From the NCBI GenBank assembly GCA_024224995.1, contig JAAENB010000508.1:1-25773 (forward strand): DNA of 25,773 nt, given 5' to 3'. The stretch is from a bacterium. GTDB taxonomy: Bacteria > Spirochaetota > UBA4802 > UBA5550. Positions 8,125 through 15,740 of this stretch are shown piece by piece; positions within the stretch are counted from its first letter, which is position 1; the number at the start of each line of letters is the position of its first letter. Both the position numbers and the translations under genes were made by a program. Under the pieces are notes generated by a model. That model had not been told where the DNA came from. It did not search any database and saw only the letters and a program-made list of their open reading frames with translations.

Positions 8125-9231
8125 TTATAATAGAGCTGAAATTTCTTCCTGTATACGTTTTACCTCTTCCTGGCGCAGTTTTCTTGGATAGGAATAAAAC
8201 CGTTCTCCCGGATTCGTTTCATAATAGATCCGGTTGCACCCGGGACAACCGGCGTTCTGAAAAGGAATACCGCTGGTAACTATTTCACCTAAGGTATCCT
8301 TATTGATGCCGTAATCCATGAGAGCTCCATTTGGATCAAATCGCATATTGGCCACCGTGGTCTTTCCATTTTGAATTAAATAACTTCCCAGTTGAACCAT
8401 ATGGTATTCCCCGTAAGAAACCCGTTCCCGGTCTTCAAAGAGGGTTCCCGGCAGGGGACAGAATGAGAAAAGACTCACCCACACCCCTTTCTCTTTCAAA
8501 TCCTGGATAAGTGAAAGCACCTCTTTGTGGCTTTCTCCAAATCCTATTTGCAAATGAGAGCCCACGTTATTACGGCCAAATACCTCAACCGCGTCCACCA
8601 GGGCTGTGGTAACTCTTTCCCACCGGTAGGGGCCCTTTACTCCCTTCCCGCGAATATCCGAAAATAACTCCGGTGCTGCAGCCTCATAATTGATGGTGAT
8701 CATATCCAGGCCCTCCTCTTTCAGGGTCTGTAATGAATCTTTTGATAGGGGAATAGAACAGGCTGTTATAGGAATATTAAAAACAGACCGTATTGACTGT
8801 ATTAAGAGGAGAAGGTCATTGAATGTTTCTTTATGGAAAAGGGTCTGTATGCAAATCCTTTTTATTCCTTTTTCTTCAAGACGGCTCTCTTTTAAATAAC
8901 CGGTAAAGGCGTTTATGGGAAGCCTGGTTAACTGGTTATCCACCAGGTGTGATTTTTTGTTTTTACTGACGCTCTCTTTTGCCTGAACGCAAAAGCTGCA
9001 ATTTGCCTGGCATCCTTCGGTGAAATGCTGTAAAAGGTAAAGGCAGCTTAACTCGATATTGCCCAGGTCTTCATTTTGGATTTCATCGCTACCGGCGTCC
9101 GGCTGTGCCGCCGCCATTGATTGTACCGCCTCTATCATCTCCACGGGAAAGAGCCCAATCTGGCGGGCCATGCCGGAAAAAACTTTGACATAATGCTTTT
9201 TGTTGATTTTTTGATTATTTTGTTGATCCAT
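8125..9231 (-). CDS. Radical SAM enzyme, BioB/LipS-like
   Basis: A 368-residue radical SAM protein. The cluster motif EGCQANCSFC (Cx3Cx2C) near residue 60 binds the SAM-ligating 4Fe-4S cluster. Later segments (GSHLQIGFGES, SLFSFCPLPGTLFED) fit the TIM-barrel core of the biotin-synthase-like branch. A C-terminal NAGCPGCNRIYYE segment adds two or more cysteines that could hold an auxiliary cluster. From memory this resembles BioB-like lipoyl synthases of the LipS type, at low confidence. The ATG at 9246 has no RBS, whereas the ATG at 9231 follows GAGAGGG by about 7 bases, so I chose 9231; this leaves 20 bases after the ACP stop. The neighbouring FAAL and ACP make a carrier-bound acyl chain a plausible substrate, with sulfur insertion or C-H functionalisation as options. 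Confidence 0.82.
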   Translation of the reverse strand: MDQQNNQKINKKHYVKVFSGMARQIGLFPVEMIEAVQSMAAAQPDAGSDEIQNEDLGNIELSCLYLLQHFTEGCQANCSFCVQAKESVSKNKKSHLVDNQLTRLPINAFTGYLKESRLEEKGIKRICIQTLFHKETFNDLLLLIQSIRSVFNIPITACSIPLSKDSLQTLKEEGLDMITINYEAAAPELFSDIRGKGVKGPYRWERVTTALVDAVEVFGRNNVGSHLQIGFGESHKEVLSLIQDLKEKGVWVSLFSFCPLPGTLFEDRERVSYGEYHMVQLGSYLIQNGKTTVANMRFDPNGALMDYGINKDTLGEIVTSGIPFQNAGCPGCNRIYYETNPGERFYSYPRKLRQEEVKRIQEEISALL

Positions 9232-9251
9232 TGGTGTCCCTCTCATGAATA

Positions 9252-9500
9252 TTATAAAACGTTGCCATGCTCCCGGATATACGCGTATATATCTTCTATC
9301 GTTCGCAATTCTTTTAGATTCTCTTTATCGGTCTTGATGTTGAATTCTATTCCAAGGGCCAGTACTATCTCCAGGATTTCCATAGACTCTGCCATAAGGT
9401 CTCCCACCAGTTCTTTCTCCGGGGTGATATCTTCATATGAAATTTTATCCTGAAGAGCCTCAATTATTATATCATTAACCCTCTTTTGTACATCATCCAT
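9252..9500 (-). CDS. Acyl carrier protein
   Basis: An 82-residue acidic helical protein of ACP size. The phosphopantetheine site is read as LVGDLMAESMEILEIV, with Ser39. The flanks are Glu-Ser-Met where most ACPs have Asp-Ser-Leu, and helix II (MEILEIVLALGIEF) is otherwise normal. The ATG at 9506 lies only 2 bases after GGAG, while the ATG at 9500 lies 8 bases after it, so 9500 is the better start. The gene sits between the FAD oxidoreductase and the radical SAM gene in the operon. The divergent motif suggests a dedicated carrier for the neighbouring fatty-acyl-AMP ligase rather than the housekeeping fatty-acid ACP. Confidence 0.85.
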   Translation of the reverse strand: MDDVQKRVNDIIIEALQDKISYEDITPEKELVGDLMAESMEILEIVLALGIEFNIKTDKENLKELRTIEDIYAYIREHGNVL

Positions 9501-9549
9501 AATCATGTCTCCATATTAATTATTGATTTATTATTAATTTATTACTCTT

Positions 9550-9569
9550 TACCCAAAAAAAATTGGGTA
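9550..9569. other. Small hairpin between the oxidoreductase and ACP genes
   Basis: TACCCAA (9550-9556) and TTGGGTA (9563-9569) form a 7-bp stem with a 6-base A/T loop. It lies in the roughly 96-base gap inside the operon. No T-run follows the stem on the minus strand, so it looks more like an RNA processing or stability element, or a weak partial terminator, than a full stop. Confidence 0.3.
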
Positions 9570-9596
9570 TTGAGAGGTATTCTATTGAATCGGAGC

Positions 9597-10754
9597 TTAT
9601 AAAGTAATATCAATTTGGGGATAATAAAGATCATGCTTCTCAAGCACGTTGTTTGATACTCTCCCAAAAGCATCAAGACCGTCTGTGGCTTCTCCCATGA
9701 TCTTAAAATCATCTTCAAATAGACTTAGTTTTTCTTGAATGGTTTTTTCATATTTTTTATATTCTTCATCGCTGTTATTTGCCCCATTGTCCAGGGCCAG
9801 TTTTCCCGCGGCCTCCCCGGCCCATATTCCCGTGTTAATAAAAGGATAGAGACTGTAGATATAAAGGGGACTTGCCAGGTTCAGGGACTCTCCCGCGATC
9901 AAAAGACCCGGGTAATGGACCGGCAGCCGTATGCCGAATTCCGTGGAAACCCTGGTGTGATATTCAAGATTGTCAAGATTGGAATCAATTAATATTTTAT
10001 TTGCTATGCCATTAGTTTTTAAAAAGCGATCAACTTCCTCTATGGCCTCTTCGGCTGAGACTTCAGGAAGGGAGGCGTCACATACCAGGCGGTCTTCAAA
10101 GGGAAAGATCACGAAAAAATTATAGGAGTTTTTTGAATAGCATTCAAGACTTCGGGACTGGAACCGGTTTCTGATATGTTCCGGTAAGGCGCCAATTTCG
10201 GTAGTTACTCGTACAATCTGCTTAAACCGGTTAAAAGGAGCGGGCCAAATTTCGGTAGACCCGATTTGCAGTTCCCCCGGCGCGGCGGCGCTGCCGGCAA
10301 GGACAGTCATTTTGGAAAAAAACTTTTCGCCTCCCGAGAGTTCCACCCCGGTGTATGTTCCCTCCTCTTGCAGCAGGCGGGAAACCTTTGATCCTTTTTG
10401 TATGGTAATGAGCTCCCTGTTTTGAACAGCCTCAAGGAGGCTTGATTGTAAAGTGCCGGGCCTCAGGAAGAGGGTTAGAAATTCTTCGGGATAATCAAAC
10501 TTGAGATTGATCTTGTCTTCCACAACATTAACAAATCCCTTGCAGGTAAAATATTCTTTTGTATTTTCATCTCCGGAATCAAGTTTAAGCTTTTCCAGGT
10601 CACGATGGTGGACAAAATCAACAAAGGGACTCTCCCCCTGGCCCGTTTCCTGGTCAACAAGAAGAACCCGCGCCCCGGTATCTGCGGCCTTTATGGCGGC
10701 ACAATACCCGGCAATACTTCCCCCAATCACTATAACGTCATACTGTTCATTCAT
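9597..10754 (-). CDS. FAD-dependent oxidoreductase, geranylgeranyl reductase/FixC-like
   Basis: A 385-residue flavoprotein. The N-terminal Rossmann motif is VIVIGGSIAGYCAAIKAAD with VLLVDQE at the end of beta2, binding the ADP part of FAD. The second FAD-binding segment LLIAGESLNLASPLYIYSL, followed by INTGIWAGEAAGKLAL, resembles the GD motif region of the p-hydroxybenzoate hydroxylase/geranylgeranyl reductase superfamily, with Glu in place of the usual Asp. Such enzymes reduce double bonds, hydroxylate or halogenate. I see no clear WxWxIP halogenase motif. AGGTGG lies 6 bases before the ATG, inside the end of the MBL gene, so the two are translationally close. Substrate unknown; an acyl chain on the neighbouring ACP is possible. 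Confidence 0.75.
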   Translation of the reverse strand: MNEQYDVIVIGGSIAGYCAAIKAADTGARVLLVDQETGQGESPFVDFVHHRDLEKLKLDSGDENTKEYFTCKGFVNVVEDKINLKFDYPEEFLTLFLRPGTLQSSLLEAVQNRELITIQKGSKVSRLLQEEGTYTGVELSGGEKFFSKMTVLAGSAAAPGELQIGSTEIWPAPFNRFKQIVRVTTEIGALPEHIRNRFQSRSLECYSKNSYNFFVIFPFEDRLVCDASLPEVSAEEAIEEVDRFLKTNGIANKILIDSNLDNLEYHTRVSTEFGIRLPVHYPGLLIAGESLNLASPLYIYSLYPFINTGIWAGEAAGKLALDNGANNSDEEYKKYEKTIQEKLSLFEDDFKIMGEATDGLDAFGRVSNNVLEKHDLYYPQIDITL

Positions 10755-11357
10755 TTATAACCACCTTTCAAGGTCTTCCAGTTTAATGGCCGGTCCATGA
10801 CCGGGGTATATCATTATATTTTTATTTGTAAGAGAAAGAATTTTTTGAGCTACGGTTTCTTCTGTTGCTTTATTTATTATTTCAATTGATATATTCAAAC
10901 CCTCATCTCTTTCATATGTAAACAGATCCCCGGTGAACAGGGTCTTATTAGTAATAATAGAAATACTTCCGTCGGTATGGCCCGGTGTTTCCATGACAGT
11001 AAAAGAATGCCGGCCTATTGAAAAGGTATCACCCTCAGAGATAAACTGTTCAGGTTCCGGGCATTCCGGGATCAGTTTCATTGTTGTGATGCCCTTAAAA
11101 AGTTTTTGCTCTTTTTCCGAAGTTAAAAAAGAACAGTTGTACCTTTTACAGGTCTCCGCGATGCCTCCGCAGTGATCATGATGGGCGTGTGTATTTATTA
11201 CATAAACAATATTGATCCCATTATCTTCAATATATTCAAATAATTGTTCGCATTCACTTCCCGGATCAATAACCAGGGCGCTCCCTGTTTCTTCACATTG
11301 TACAATATATGTGTTAGTTTTATAGGTTCCGCTTGTGAGAAATCTTTTTATCATCAT
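10755..11357 (-). CDS. MBL-fold metallo-hydrolase (glyoxalase II-like)
   Basis: A 200-residue metallo-beta-lactamase-fold protein. The metal motif THAHHDHCGG gives His57, His59, Asp61 and His62. The later PGHTDGS, TGDLF and YPGHGP motifs supply the remaining metal ligands. Glyoxalase II-like members hydrolyse thioesters, so release or editing of an acyl thioester on the ACP would fit the operon. It is the first gene of the operon, and its stop codon abuts the FAD oxidoreductase start. No strong RBS precedes the tandem ATGs at 11357 and 11354. A strong sigma-70-type promoter lies about 70-100 bases upstream. There is no evidence that it is a beta-lactamase. Confidence 0.85.
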   Translation of the reverse strand: MMIKRFLTSGTYKTNTYIVQCEETGSALVIDPGSECEQLFEYIEDNGINIVYVINTHAHHDHCGGIAETCKRYNCSFLTSEKEQKLFKGITTMKLIPECPEPEQFISEGDTFSIGRHSFTVMETPGHTDGSISIITNKTLFTGDLFTYERDEGLNISIEIINKATEETVAQKILSLTNKNIMIYPGHGPAIKLEDLERWL

Positions 11358-11430
11358 AGTTATTTAAATTTTATATATATGCTGTTTGGTTAATGTTGCC
11401 TGGTTAATAAAAAATCAATATATCTATTTA

Positions 11431-11459
11431 AATATATAGCCATATGTTGAAAATGTCAA
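11431..11459 (-). promoter_or_regulatory. Sigma-70-type promoter for the MBL-FAD-ACP-rSAM-FAAL operon
   Basis: On the minus strand TTGACA (11459-11454) is followed by 17 bases and TATATT (11436-11431), a near-consensus promoter. The start point would be near 11424, leaving a leader of about 67 bases. I could not find an equally good pair for the divergent decarboxylase gene, although TTGACC occurs at 11503-11508. Confidence 0.6.
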
Positions 11460-11571
11460 TATAAAGTCAATGTTTTTTAAAAAAAATGAAAATTAAATGT
11501 AGTTGACCAATAAGTGATATGTATATTCCATACATTGTGGCGGGGCTCGAATTTTAGGGATGGTTGTTTTT

Positions 11572-13062
11572 ATGGATAAAAATGATAACACAATAAACGA
11601 AAAATATGGCAGCGAAGAAACTCTTGATCCCCATGACTGGGGGGAATTGCGTGAGCTGGGGCATTCCATGGTGGATGATATGATGGACTACCTGGCAAAT
11701 ATCAGGAATGAGCCGGTATGGAAATCTCCGCCCGAGAACCTGGAAGATACTTTTAAAGAGCCTTTGCCCCTGGAGCCCCAGGGAAGCGGGCAAACCTACG
11801 GGGATTTTCGTAAAAATATCCTGGAGCCCAATGCCCCCTTAAATCTCCATCCCCGTTTTTGGGCCTGGGTAATGGGCAGCGGATCCCCTTTTGCCATGCT
11901 CTCTGAAATGCTTGCCGCCGGTATGAATCCCAATGTTGATGGCGATACACAAATAGCCTGCCATGTTGAAAAACAGGTAATAGGCTGGCTTAAAGAAGCC
12001 CTTAACTTTCCACAGGAGGCCAGTGGTTTGCTTCTGAGCGGCTGCTCCATGGCAAACCTTATTGGATTAACAATTGCCCGTAACACAATGGCCGGTTTTG
12101 ATATGCGCCGCAAGGGAATTCTTGAGTCGCCTCAAAGAATGACCCTTTACGCCTCTACGGAAGCCCATAGTTCCATTGAAAAAGGTGTTGAACTTCTGGG
12201 GCTGGGAAAAGAGTCATTGCGTTTAATTCCCGTTACCAATGAATTCCGGATTCATATCCCGTCCCTGGAACGCGCCATTTTGGAAGATAAAGCTGCCGGG
12301 TTTAAACCTTTTTGTATTATCGGGAACGCCGGAACTGTCAATACCGGGGCAGTTGATCCCCTGGTTCAACTGGCTGAAATATGCAAGCGGGAACAATTAT
12401 GGTTTCATGTTGACGGAGCTTTTGGCGCCTGTGCTCTTCTTTCTCCGGAATATCGTTCCCTGGTACGGGGGATTGAACTGGCCGATTCTCTTGCTTTTGA
12501 CCTCCATAAATGGATGCATATGCCATATGAGGCCGGTTGCATCCTTGTCAAAAACGAAGAACACCACCGTGACTCCTTTTCATATTCAACTGATTACCTC
12601 TCTCATAAAGATCCCTGGTTCAGTGACTATGGGCTCCAGCTTTCCCGGGGCTTCAAGGCCCTGAAAGTATGGATGTGCTTTAAAGCCTATGGCATAAAAA
12701 AATACGGAAGATTGATCGAGCAGAATATTGAACAGGCCCGCTACCTTGCCCAGCTTGTGGACGCTTCTCCCGGCCTGGAATTATTGGCGCCCCTGTCACT
12801 GAATATTGTGTGCTTTCGATTCACGGACCATCGCCTGGAGGATTCCATGCTGAATGAACTGAATAAACTGCTCCTGATGCGGCTCCAGGGAAAGGGGATC
12901 GCCTTTCCCTCTGATACAATGATCGGTAACAAATACGCCCTCCGCGCCGCAATAACAAATCACAGAAGCAGGAAGGAAGATTTTGACCTGTTGGTTGAGG
13001 AAGTGCGCAGTACGGGCAACAGGTTATTGGAGAGCAGGGTTATAAGAAAATTTTTAAAGTGA
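11572..13062 (+). CDS. PLP-dependent group II amino acid decarboxylase
   Basis: A 496-residue fold-type I PLP enzyme of the aromatic-amino-acid/glutamate decarboxylase group. Visible landmarks are SGCSMANLIGL, STEAHSSIEKG (His that stacks on PLP), HVDGAFGACALL (Asp that contacts the pyridine nitrogen) and LAFDLHKWMHMPYEAG with the PLP lysine (Lys313). The family converts an L-amino acid to its amine and CO2; tryptophan, tyrosine, DOPA and glutamate are known substrates of relatives. The ATG at 11560 has AGGG directly against it, while the ATG at 11572 lies 11 bases downstream of AGGGA, so I use 11572. The gene diverges from the ACP operon. A TrpB-like enzyme in the same locus makes an aromatic substrate attractive but unproven. 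Confidence 0.9.
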   Translation: MDKNDNTINEKYGSEETLDPHDWGELRELGHSMVDDMMDYLANIRNEPVWKSPPENLEDTFKEPLPLEPQGSGQTYGDFRKNILEPNAPLNLHPRFWAWVMGSGSPFAMLSEMLAAGMNPNVDGDTQIACHVEKQVIGWLKEALNFPQEASGLLLSGCSMANLIGLTIARNTMAGFDMRRKGILESPQRMTLYASTEAHSSIEKGVELLGLGKESLRLIPVTNEFRIHIPSLERAILEDKAAGFKPFCIIGNAGTVNTGAVDPLVQLAEICKREQLWFHVDGAFGACALLSPEYRSLVRGIELADSLAFDLHKWMHMPYEAGCILVKNEEHHRDSFSYSTDYLSHKDPWFSDYGLQLSRGFKALKVWMCFKAYGIKKYGRLIEQNIEQARYLAQLVDASPGLELLAPLSLNIVCFRFTDHRLEDSMLNELNKLLLMRLQGKGIAFPSDTMIGNKYALRAAITNHRSRKEDFDLLVEEVRSTGNRLLESRVIRKFLK

Positions 13063-13171
13063 GCCTTTACAGGTGAAAGCCTTTTTTATTGTTTGCGGAT
13101 ATTGTCAGCTTTAAATTCATAAACCACACAATTTCCTAAAAAAAATAAAAAAAAGTAAAACCTTTTTGTGA

Positions 13172-13681
13172 TGCAAATCGTATATTATTAACAGGAAGGA
13201 TCCTGAGTTTGATGATCTTTACCAGGAAATTATGATGAAGCTGTATGAAAAAATCAACACCTATAAACCGGAATATTCTCTTGATACCTGGATTTACCGG
13301 GTAACAAGAAATCTCTGTATAGATCATTTAAAAAAGAAGAAACATGAATTTTCAGAGTTACCTGAAGATTTGCGCTCTGTATCTAATGATGATCCTGAAC
13401 AATATGTTCTTACTATGGAACCCCCAAATACAGGGATTCCCGCAAGGGCAAGCAATTCGTATTCAAAAAGAATGAGTTTTGCGTTAGGGTTTGCATGCAA
13501 TTTTTTTTTACTGCTGGGTTTAGGTACTTTTATTGTAAGCGGTGTGTATTATAATTCACCCCTTGCAGGATCAATAGAACAAAATATCATTAATATTAAT
13601 GTTCATGAGAAAATTGAGAATAATTATACATGGTTTGTTGAAACCATATATAATTCAAAAACTTTTAAAGGAGGAAAATAA
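13172..13681 (+). pseudogene. Truncated ECF sigma factor region 2 fused to a membrane segment
   Basis: The frame is open from 13172 and the first ATG is at 13232 (149 residues). From 13190 the reading NRKDPEFDDLYQEIMMKLYE, then YSLDTWIYRVTRNLCIDHLK, is a clear sigma-70 region 2 (-10 recognition). Part of it lies upstream of the first ATG, and the start of region 2 is missing. After the linker SNDDPEQYVL, where region 4 should begin, the frame switches to a low-complexity stretch and one transmembrane helix (FALGFACNFFLLLGLGTFIV). Region 4 is absent, so it cannot be a normal sigma factor. The stop overlaps the next start (TAATG) and the ORF end holds that gene's AAGGAGG, so translation of this frame may still matter. 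It could be a deletion chimera or a membrane-tethered regulator. Confidence 0.6.
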
Positions 13682-14139
13682 TGAGAAAGACGTATGGTAT
13701 TTATGCACTGGTCTGTATTGTAATCTTTGGATTGGGAATATATCTTGCAGGAGGAGAGTTCTCTTTTTTCATGGACCTTCCAAGCTTAATGATTGTGATG
13801 GTCCCTACAATCGCAATGCTTTTGGCCGGTTCCAGGCCTATTGAGATTGTTACTGCTTTTAAGCTTGCCATGGAAAAGAGCAGCGGCAGCAAAAAGGAGT
13901 ATGAAAGATCATTATTGATATTTAATAGTATGTTTGCATACTTGGTGTTATCCACTGTTGCTGCTGTATTATTGGGACTGACTCTCATGCTTTCATACCC
14001 GCTGGAACCAAACAGGTTTGGGTTTGGGCTGGCAGTATGCTTACTGGCAGTTCTTTATGCTGTAATTATAATGATGATTATTGTTGCTCCCTTCAGGATG
14101 TCTCTAAAGAAGAAATTATTGGATGAAGAAGGCGTTTGA
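13681..14139 (+). CDS. MotA/TolQ/ExbB-like small membrane protein
   Basis: A 152-residue protein with about four hydrophobic helices (near 5-24, 34-50, 82-104 and 116-140). The stretch FMDLPSLMIVMVPTIAMLLA and the C-terminal LAVLYAVIIMMIIVAPFRMSLKKKL (read in parts) echo the first and last helices of MotA/ExbB proton-channel proteins, but the large cytoplasmic loop between them is much shorter. AAGGAGG lies about 8 bases before the ATG, and the ATG overlaps the stop of the preceding chimeric ORF. No MotB/TolR partner follows. It may be a divergent channel subunit or simply an unclassified membrane protein. Confidence 0.55.
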   Translation: MRKTYGIYALVCIVIFGLGIYLAGGEFSFFMDLPSLMIVMVPTIAMLLAGSRPIEIVTAFKLAMEKSSGSKKEYERSLLIFNSMFAYLVLSTVAAVLLGLTLMLSYPLEPNRFGFGLAVCLLAVLYAVIIMMIIVAPFRMSLKKKLLDEEGV

Positions 14140-14143
14140 TTTT

Positions 14144-14336
14144 GGGCGCGCCCTTCGGGCCGGGCTCCTCCGGGCTCCGCGTACGCTCCGGTCCTCCGGG
14201 AGACCTCCGGACTAAACCCTGCGCATCCCTCGCGCAAGACTCCGGCATCCACTCTACTCCCGGAATGCTCTGTTTTCTTCTATATAATACATTTTTTATA
14301 GCACAAAAGGCTCTGTAAAAGAGTGAAGGGCAAGGG
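14144..14336. repeat. GC-rich palindromic repeat, copy A
   Basis: This stretch is far richer in G+C than its surroundings. It begins with the palindrome GGGCGCGCCC and contains nested stems such as GGTCCTCCGGGAGACC. It ends with an A+T tail around TTCTTCTATATAATAC (14275-14290). It matches copy B at 15072-15240 over most of its length, with about 11 extra bases in the GC-rich part. It directly joins a truncated copy of the 79-residue ORF. No protein is visible in it. Confidence 0.75.
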
Positions 14337-14433
14337 TTGATTACAAATATGTATTGGAGACCGAGAAGCGGTTCCTTCAAATTAAAGAAGCTTTAAAGGA
14401 AAAAATTCGAGCGTTGAAACATACCCTGGCGGC
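14337..14433 (+). pseudogene. Truncated copy of the 79-residue ORF
   Basis: These 97 bases match the start of the intact gene at 15751-15847 with only two or three differences. The copy lacks the start codon and first few codons on one side and everything after the AGGT-free GGCGGC point on the other. It begins at TTGATTA, the same 7 bases that occur both in copy B of the GC-rich repeat (15245-15251) and at the start of the intact gene (15751-15757). This suggests it arose by deletion between short direct repeats. Confidence 0.75.
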
Positions 14434-14534
14434 ATTATTTTTTTATTTTTTTCGTGTAATGTTATAACATAGGTCGAAAAACCGCTGTAAATTACCTTTA
14501 TTTAAACTATCTAAAATACTCGGAGGTAGTTTAA

Positions 14535-15014
14535 ATGCTTACTATTACAAAAAAAATAATCAGACTCGTGGCGGGAATTATAGTTTCTCTTCCTTTTATG
14601 GTTTCAACATGGTTCCTTTCACTATTTATAGGACAACAACGCGCCACAAAGATCATTGGTCCTTTTTTGAAAAAGACCGCGAAATTTCTCGTAGGAATCA
14701 CCATCCCTAAAATTGACAGGCCTGAAGAATTTGACCTTTTCAGGGAAAAATTAAAAAAAAATCTGGCTTTTTGGAATGCTCTCTATGATGTTTCATATAT
14801 ACAGGATAACAGTGATATGCTTAAAATAAATATTCATAACTGTCCTTTCTGTGAGATGTTTGGGGCCTGTGGACTTAAGGAACTTGGAAAATATACCTGT
14901 CAGGGTGACCTGGCAGTTGCGGAGGATAATAGTAACTTGTGGGACTTCACTCGTTCTACTGAAATTGGTTATGGCGGCCGGTGTTGCGATAATACATATA
15001 GTAAAAAGAAATAG
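14535..15014 (+). CDS. ATC-hydrolase-like protein with N-terminal membrane helix
   Basis: A 159-residue protein. Residues about 9-33 form a hydrophobic helix, probably a membrane anchor. The C-terminal half reads INIHNCPFCEMFGACGLKEL, then CQGDLAVAED, FTRSTEIGYGG and RCCD. This pattern of CP, GL, C..D, RS/T and CCD resembles the L-2-amino-thiazoline-4-carboxylic acid hydrolase family. That resemblance is by eye and from memory. CGGAGG lies about 8 bases before the ATG. A 12-base palindrome ATGTTATAACAT (14459-14470) sits upstream and might be a control site. The gene is bracketed by copies A and B of the GC-rich repeat, which suggests it moved in or was captured between them. Confidence 0.5.
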   Translation: MLTITKKIIRLVAGIIVSLPFMVSTWFLSLFIGQQRATKIIGPFLKKTAKFLVGITIPKIDRPEEFDLFREKLKKNLAFWNALYDVSYIQDNSDMLKINIHNCPFCEMFGACGLKELGKYTCQGDLAVAEDNSNLWDFTRSTEIGYGGRCCDNTYSKKK

Positions 15015-15071
15015 TAAACGGTATCTTTTTAATTTGTTCTAACTACACTTTTAGTTAAGCGCGGGGATATT

Positions 15072-15240
15072 GGGCGCGCCCTACGGGCCGGGCTTCTCCG
15101 GTCCTCCGGGAGACCTGCGGACTAAACCCTGCGCATCCCTTGCGCAAGACTCCGGCATCCACTCTACTCCCGGAATGCAGTGTTTTCTTCTATATAATAC
15201 ATCTTTTATACTATAAAGGGCTCTACAAAGGAGTGGTGCG
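15072..15240. repeat. GC-rich palindromic repeat, copy B
   Basis: A second copy of the element at 14144, again starting with GGGCGCGCCC and ending in the TTCTTCTATATAATAC tail (15185-15200). It leads into the hairpin and small minus-strand ORF at 15289. The tail alone recurs at about 19996-20034 (copy C), and a fragment recurs at about 17880-17897. Confidence 0.75.
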
Positions 15241-15250
15241 AGAATTGATT

Positions 15251-15274
15251 AAAAAACCCGGGATAGATCCCGGG
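15251..15274 (-). terminator. Intrinsic terminator of the 94-residue ORF
   Basis: On the minus strand the stem CCCGGGA-tcta-TCCCGGG (15274-15257) is followed by six T residues (15256-15251). It lies 15 bases beyond the stop codon of the ORF at 15289-15573. The same hairpin recurs downstream of the related ORFs at 20035-20054 and 20941-20960. The first of these has a shorter T-run and the second has none. Confidence 0.75.
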
Positions 15275-15288
15275 CGTTACCGCAGGGC

Positions 15289-15573
15289 TCATCTCACTTT
15301 TGAAAACAGGGTGCGCAAGGCCCGCATTTCAAATCCGTATAGACTCAACTTAAATTGCCCCTGTTCCGTTGGAACATGGGAGCTGTAAAACTCTTCACCG
15401 TTTTCCGGGTCCAGGGGTAGGTTTAAGATTATCTCCTTGAGTAAAACAACCAGGCTTTCCCGTTCCCCTTCGTCCAGGTTCACGGTTATTGTTTCCGGCA
15501 TTGCCGGTGCAGGGAGTGTGAGCACTTGTGGTTCTTTTTTGTTTTCTTCCGTTATTTCTTTGTTGGTTACCAT
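15289..15573 (-). CDS. Conserved small protein of a repeated cassette, copy 1
   Basis: A 94-residue acidic protein that I do not recognise. Landmarks are VLTLPAPAMPETITVNLDEG, LVVLLKEIILNLPLDPENG and a C-terminal basic FEMRALRTLFSKVR. It is nearly identical to the 87-residue protein at 20976-21239 apart from the N terminus, and a broken third copy lies at 20061-20190. The frame runs back to 15639, but the ATG at 15573 follows AGGAGGAGA by 4-5 bases and is the obvious start. It ends in its own hairpin terminator. No catalytic motif or membrane helix is visible. Its association with repeats suggests it belongs to a mobile or amplifying cassette. Confidence 0.65.
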   Translation of the reverse strand: MVTNKEITEENKKEPQVLTLPAPAMPETITVNLDEGERESLVVLLKEIILNLPLDPENGEEFYSSHVPTEQGQFKLSLYGFEMRALRTLFSKVR

Positions 15574-15740
15574 TAATCTCCTCCTGTTGGCGTAGTGCCT
15601 TATGTGATGCAATGTACTAAATACTTGGTACATTGGCAAGTGTTTTTTTTAGGTACGGTGAAAAGCACTAAAAAAAAAGTACATGGAGGCCGATTTTATT
15701 ATCATACTATTGTCTATGGAAATCGTCCGGGGTAAGAGAA

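Noticed and set aside
9597..10754. Tryptophan halogenase
   Set aside because: No WxWxIP motif is visible, despite the shared FAD fold and the aromatic context.
10755..11357. Beta-lactamase
   Set aside because: The motifs are those of the general MBL/glyoxalase II group. There is no signal peptide, and the operon context is metabolic.
13063..13100. Terminator after the decarboxylase gene
   Set aside because: CTTT...AAAG followed by CCTTTTTTATT gives only a 4-bp stem, too weak to claim.
14136..14318. Plus-strand 60-residue ORF, and the overlapping minus-strand ORFs in the GC-rich repeat
   Set aside because: They lie wholly within a palindromic repeat, have no RBS and read as low-complexity Pro/Arg/Ser sequence.
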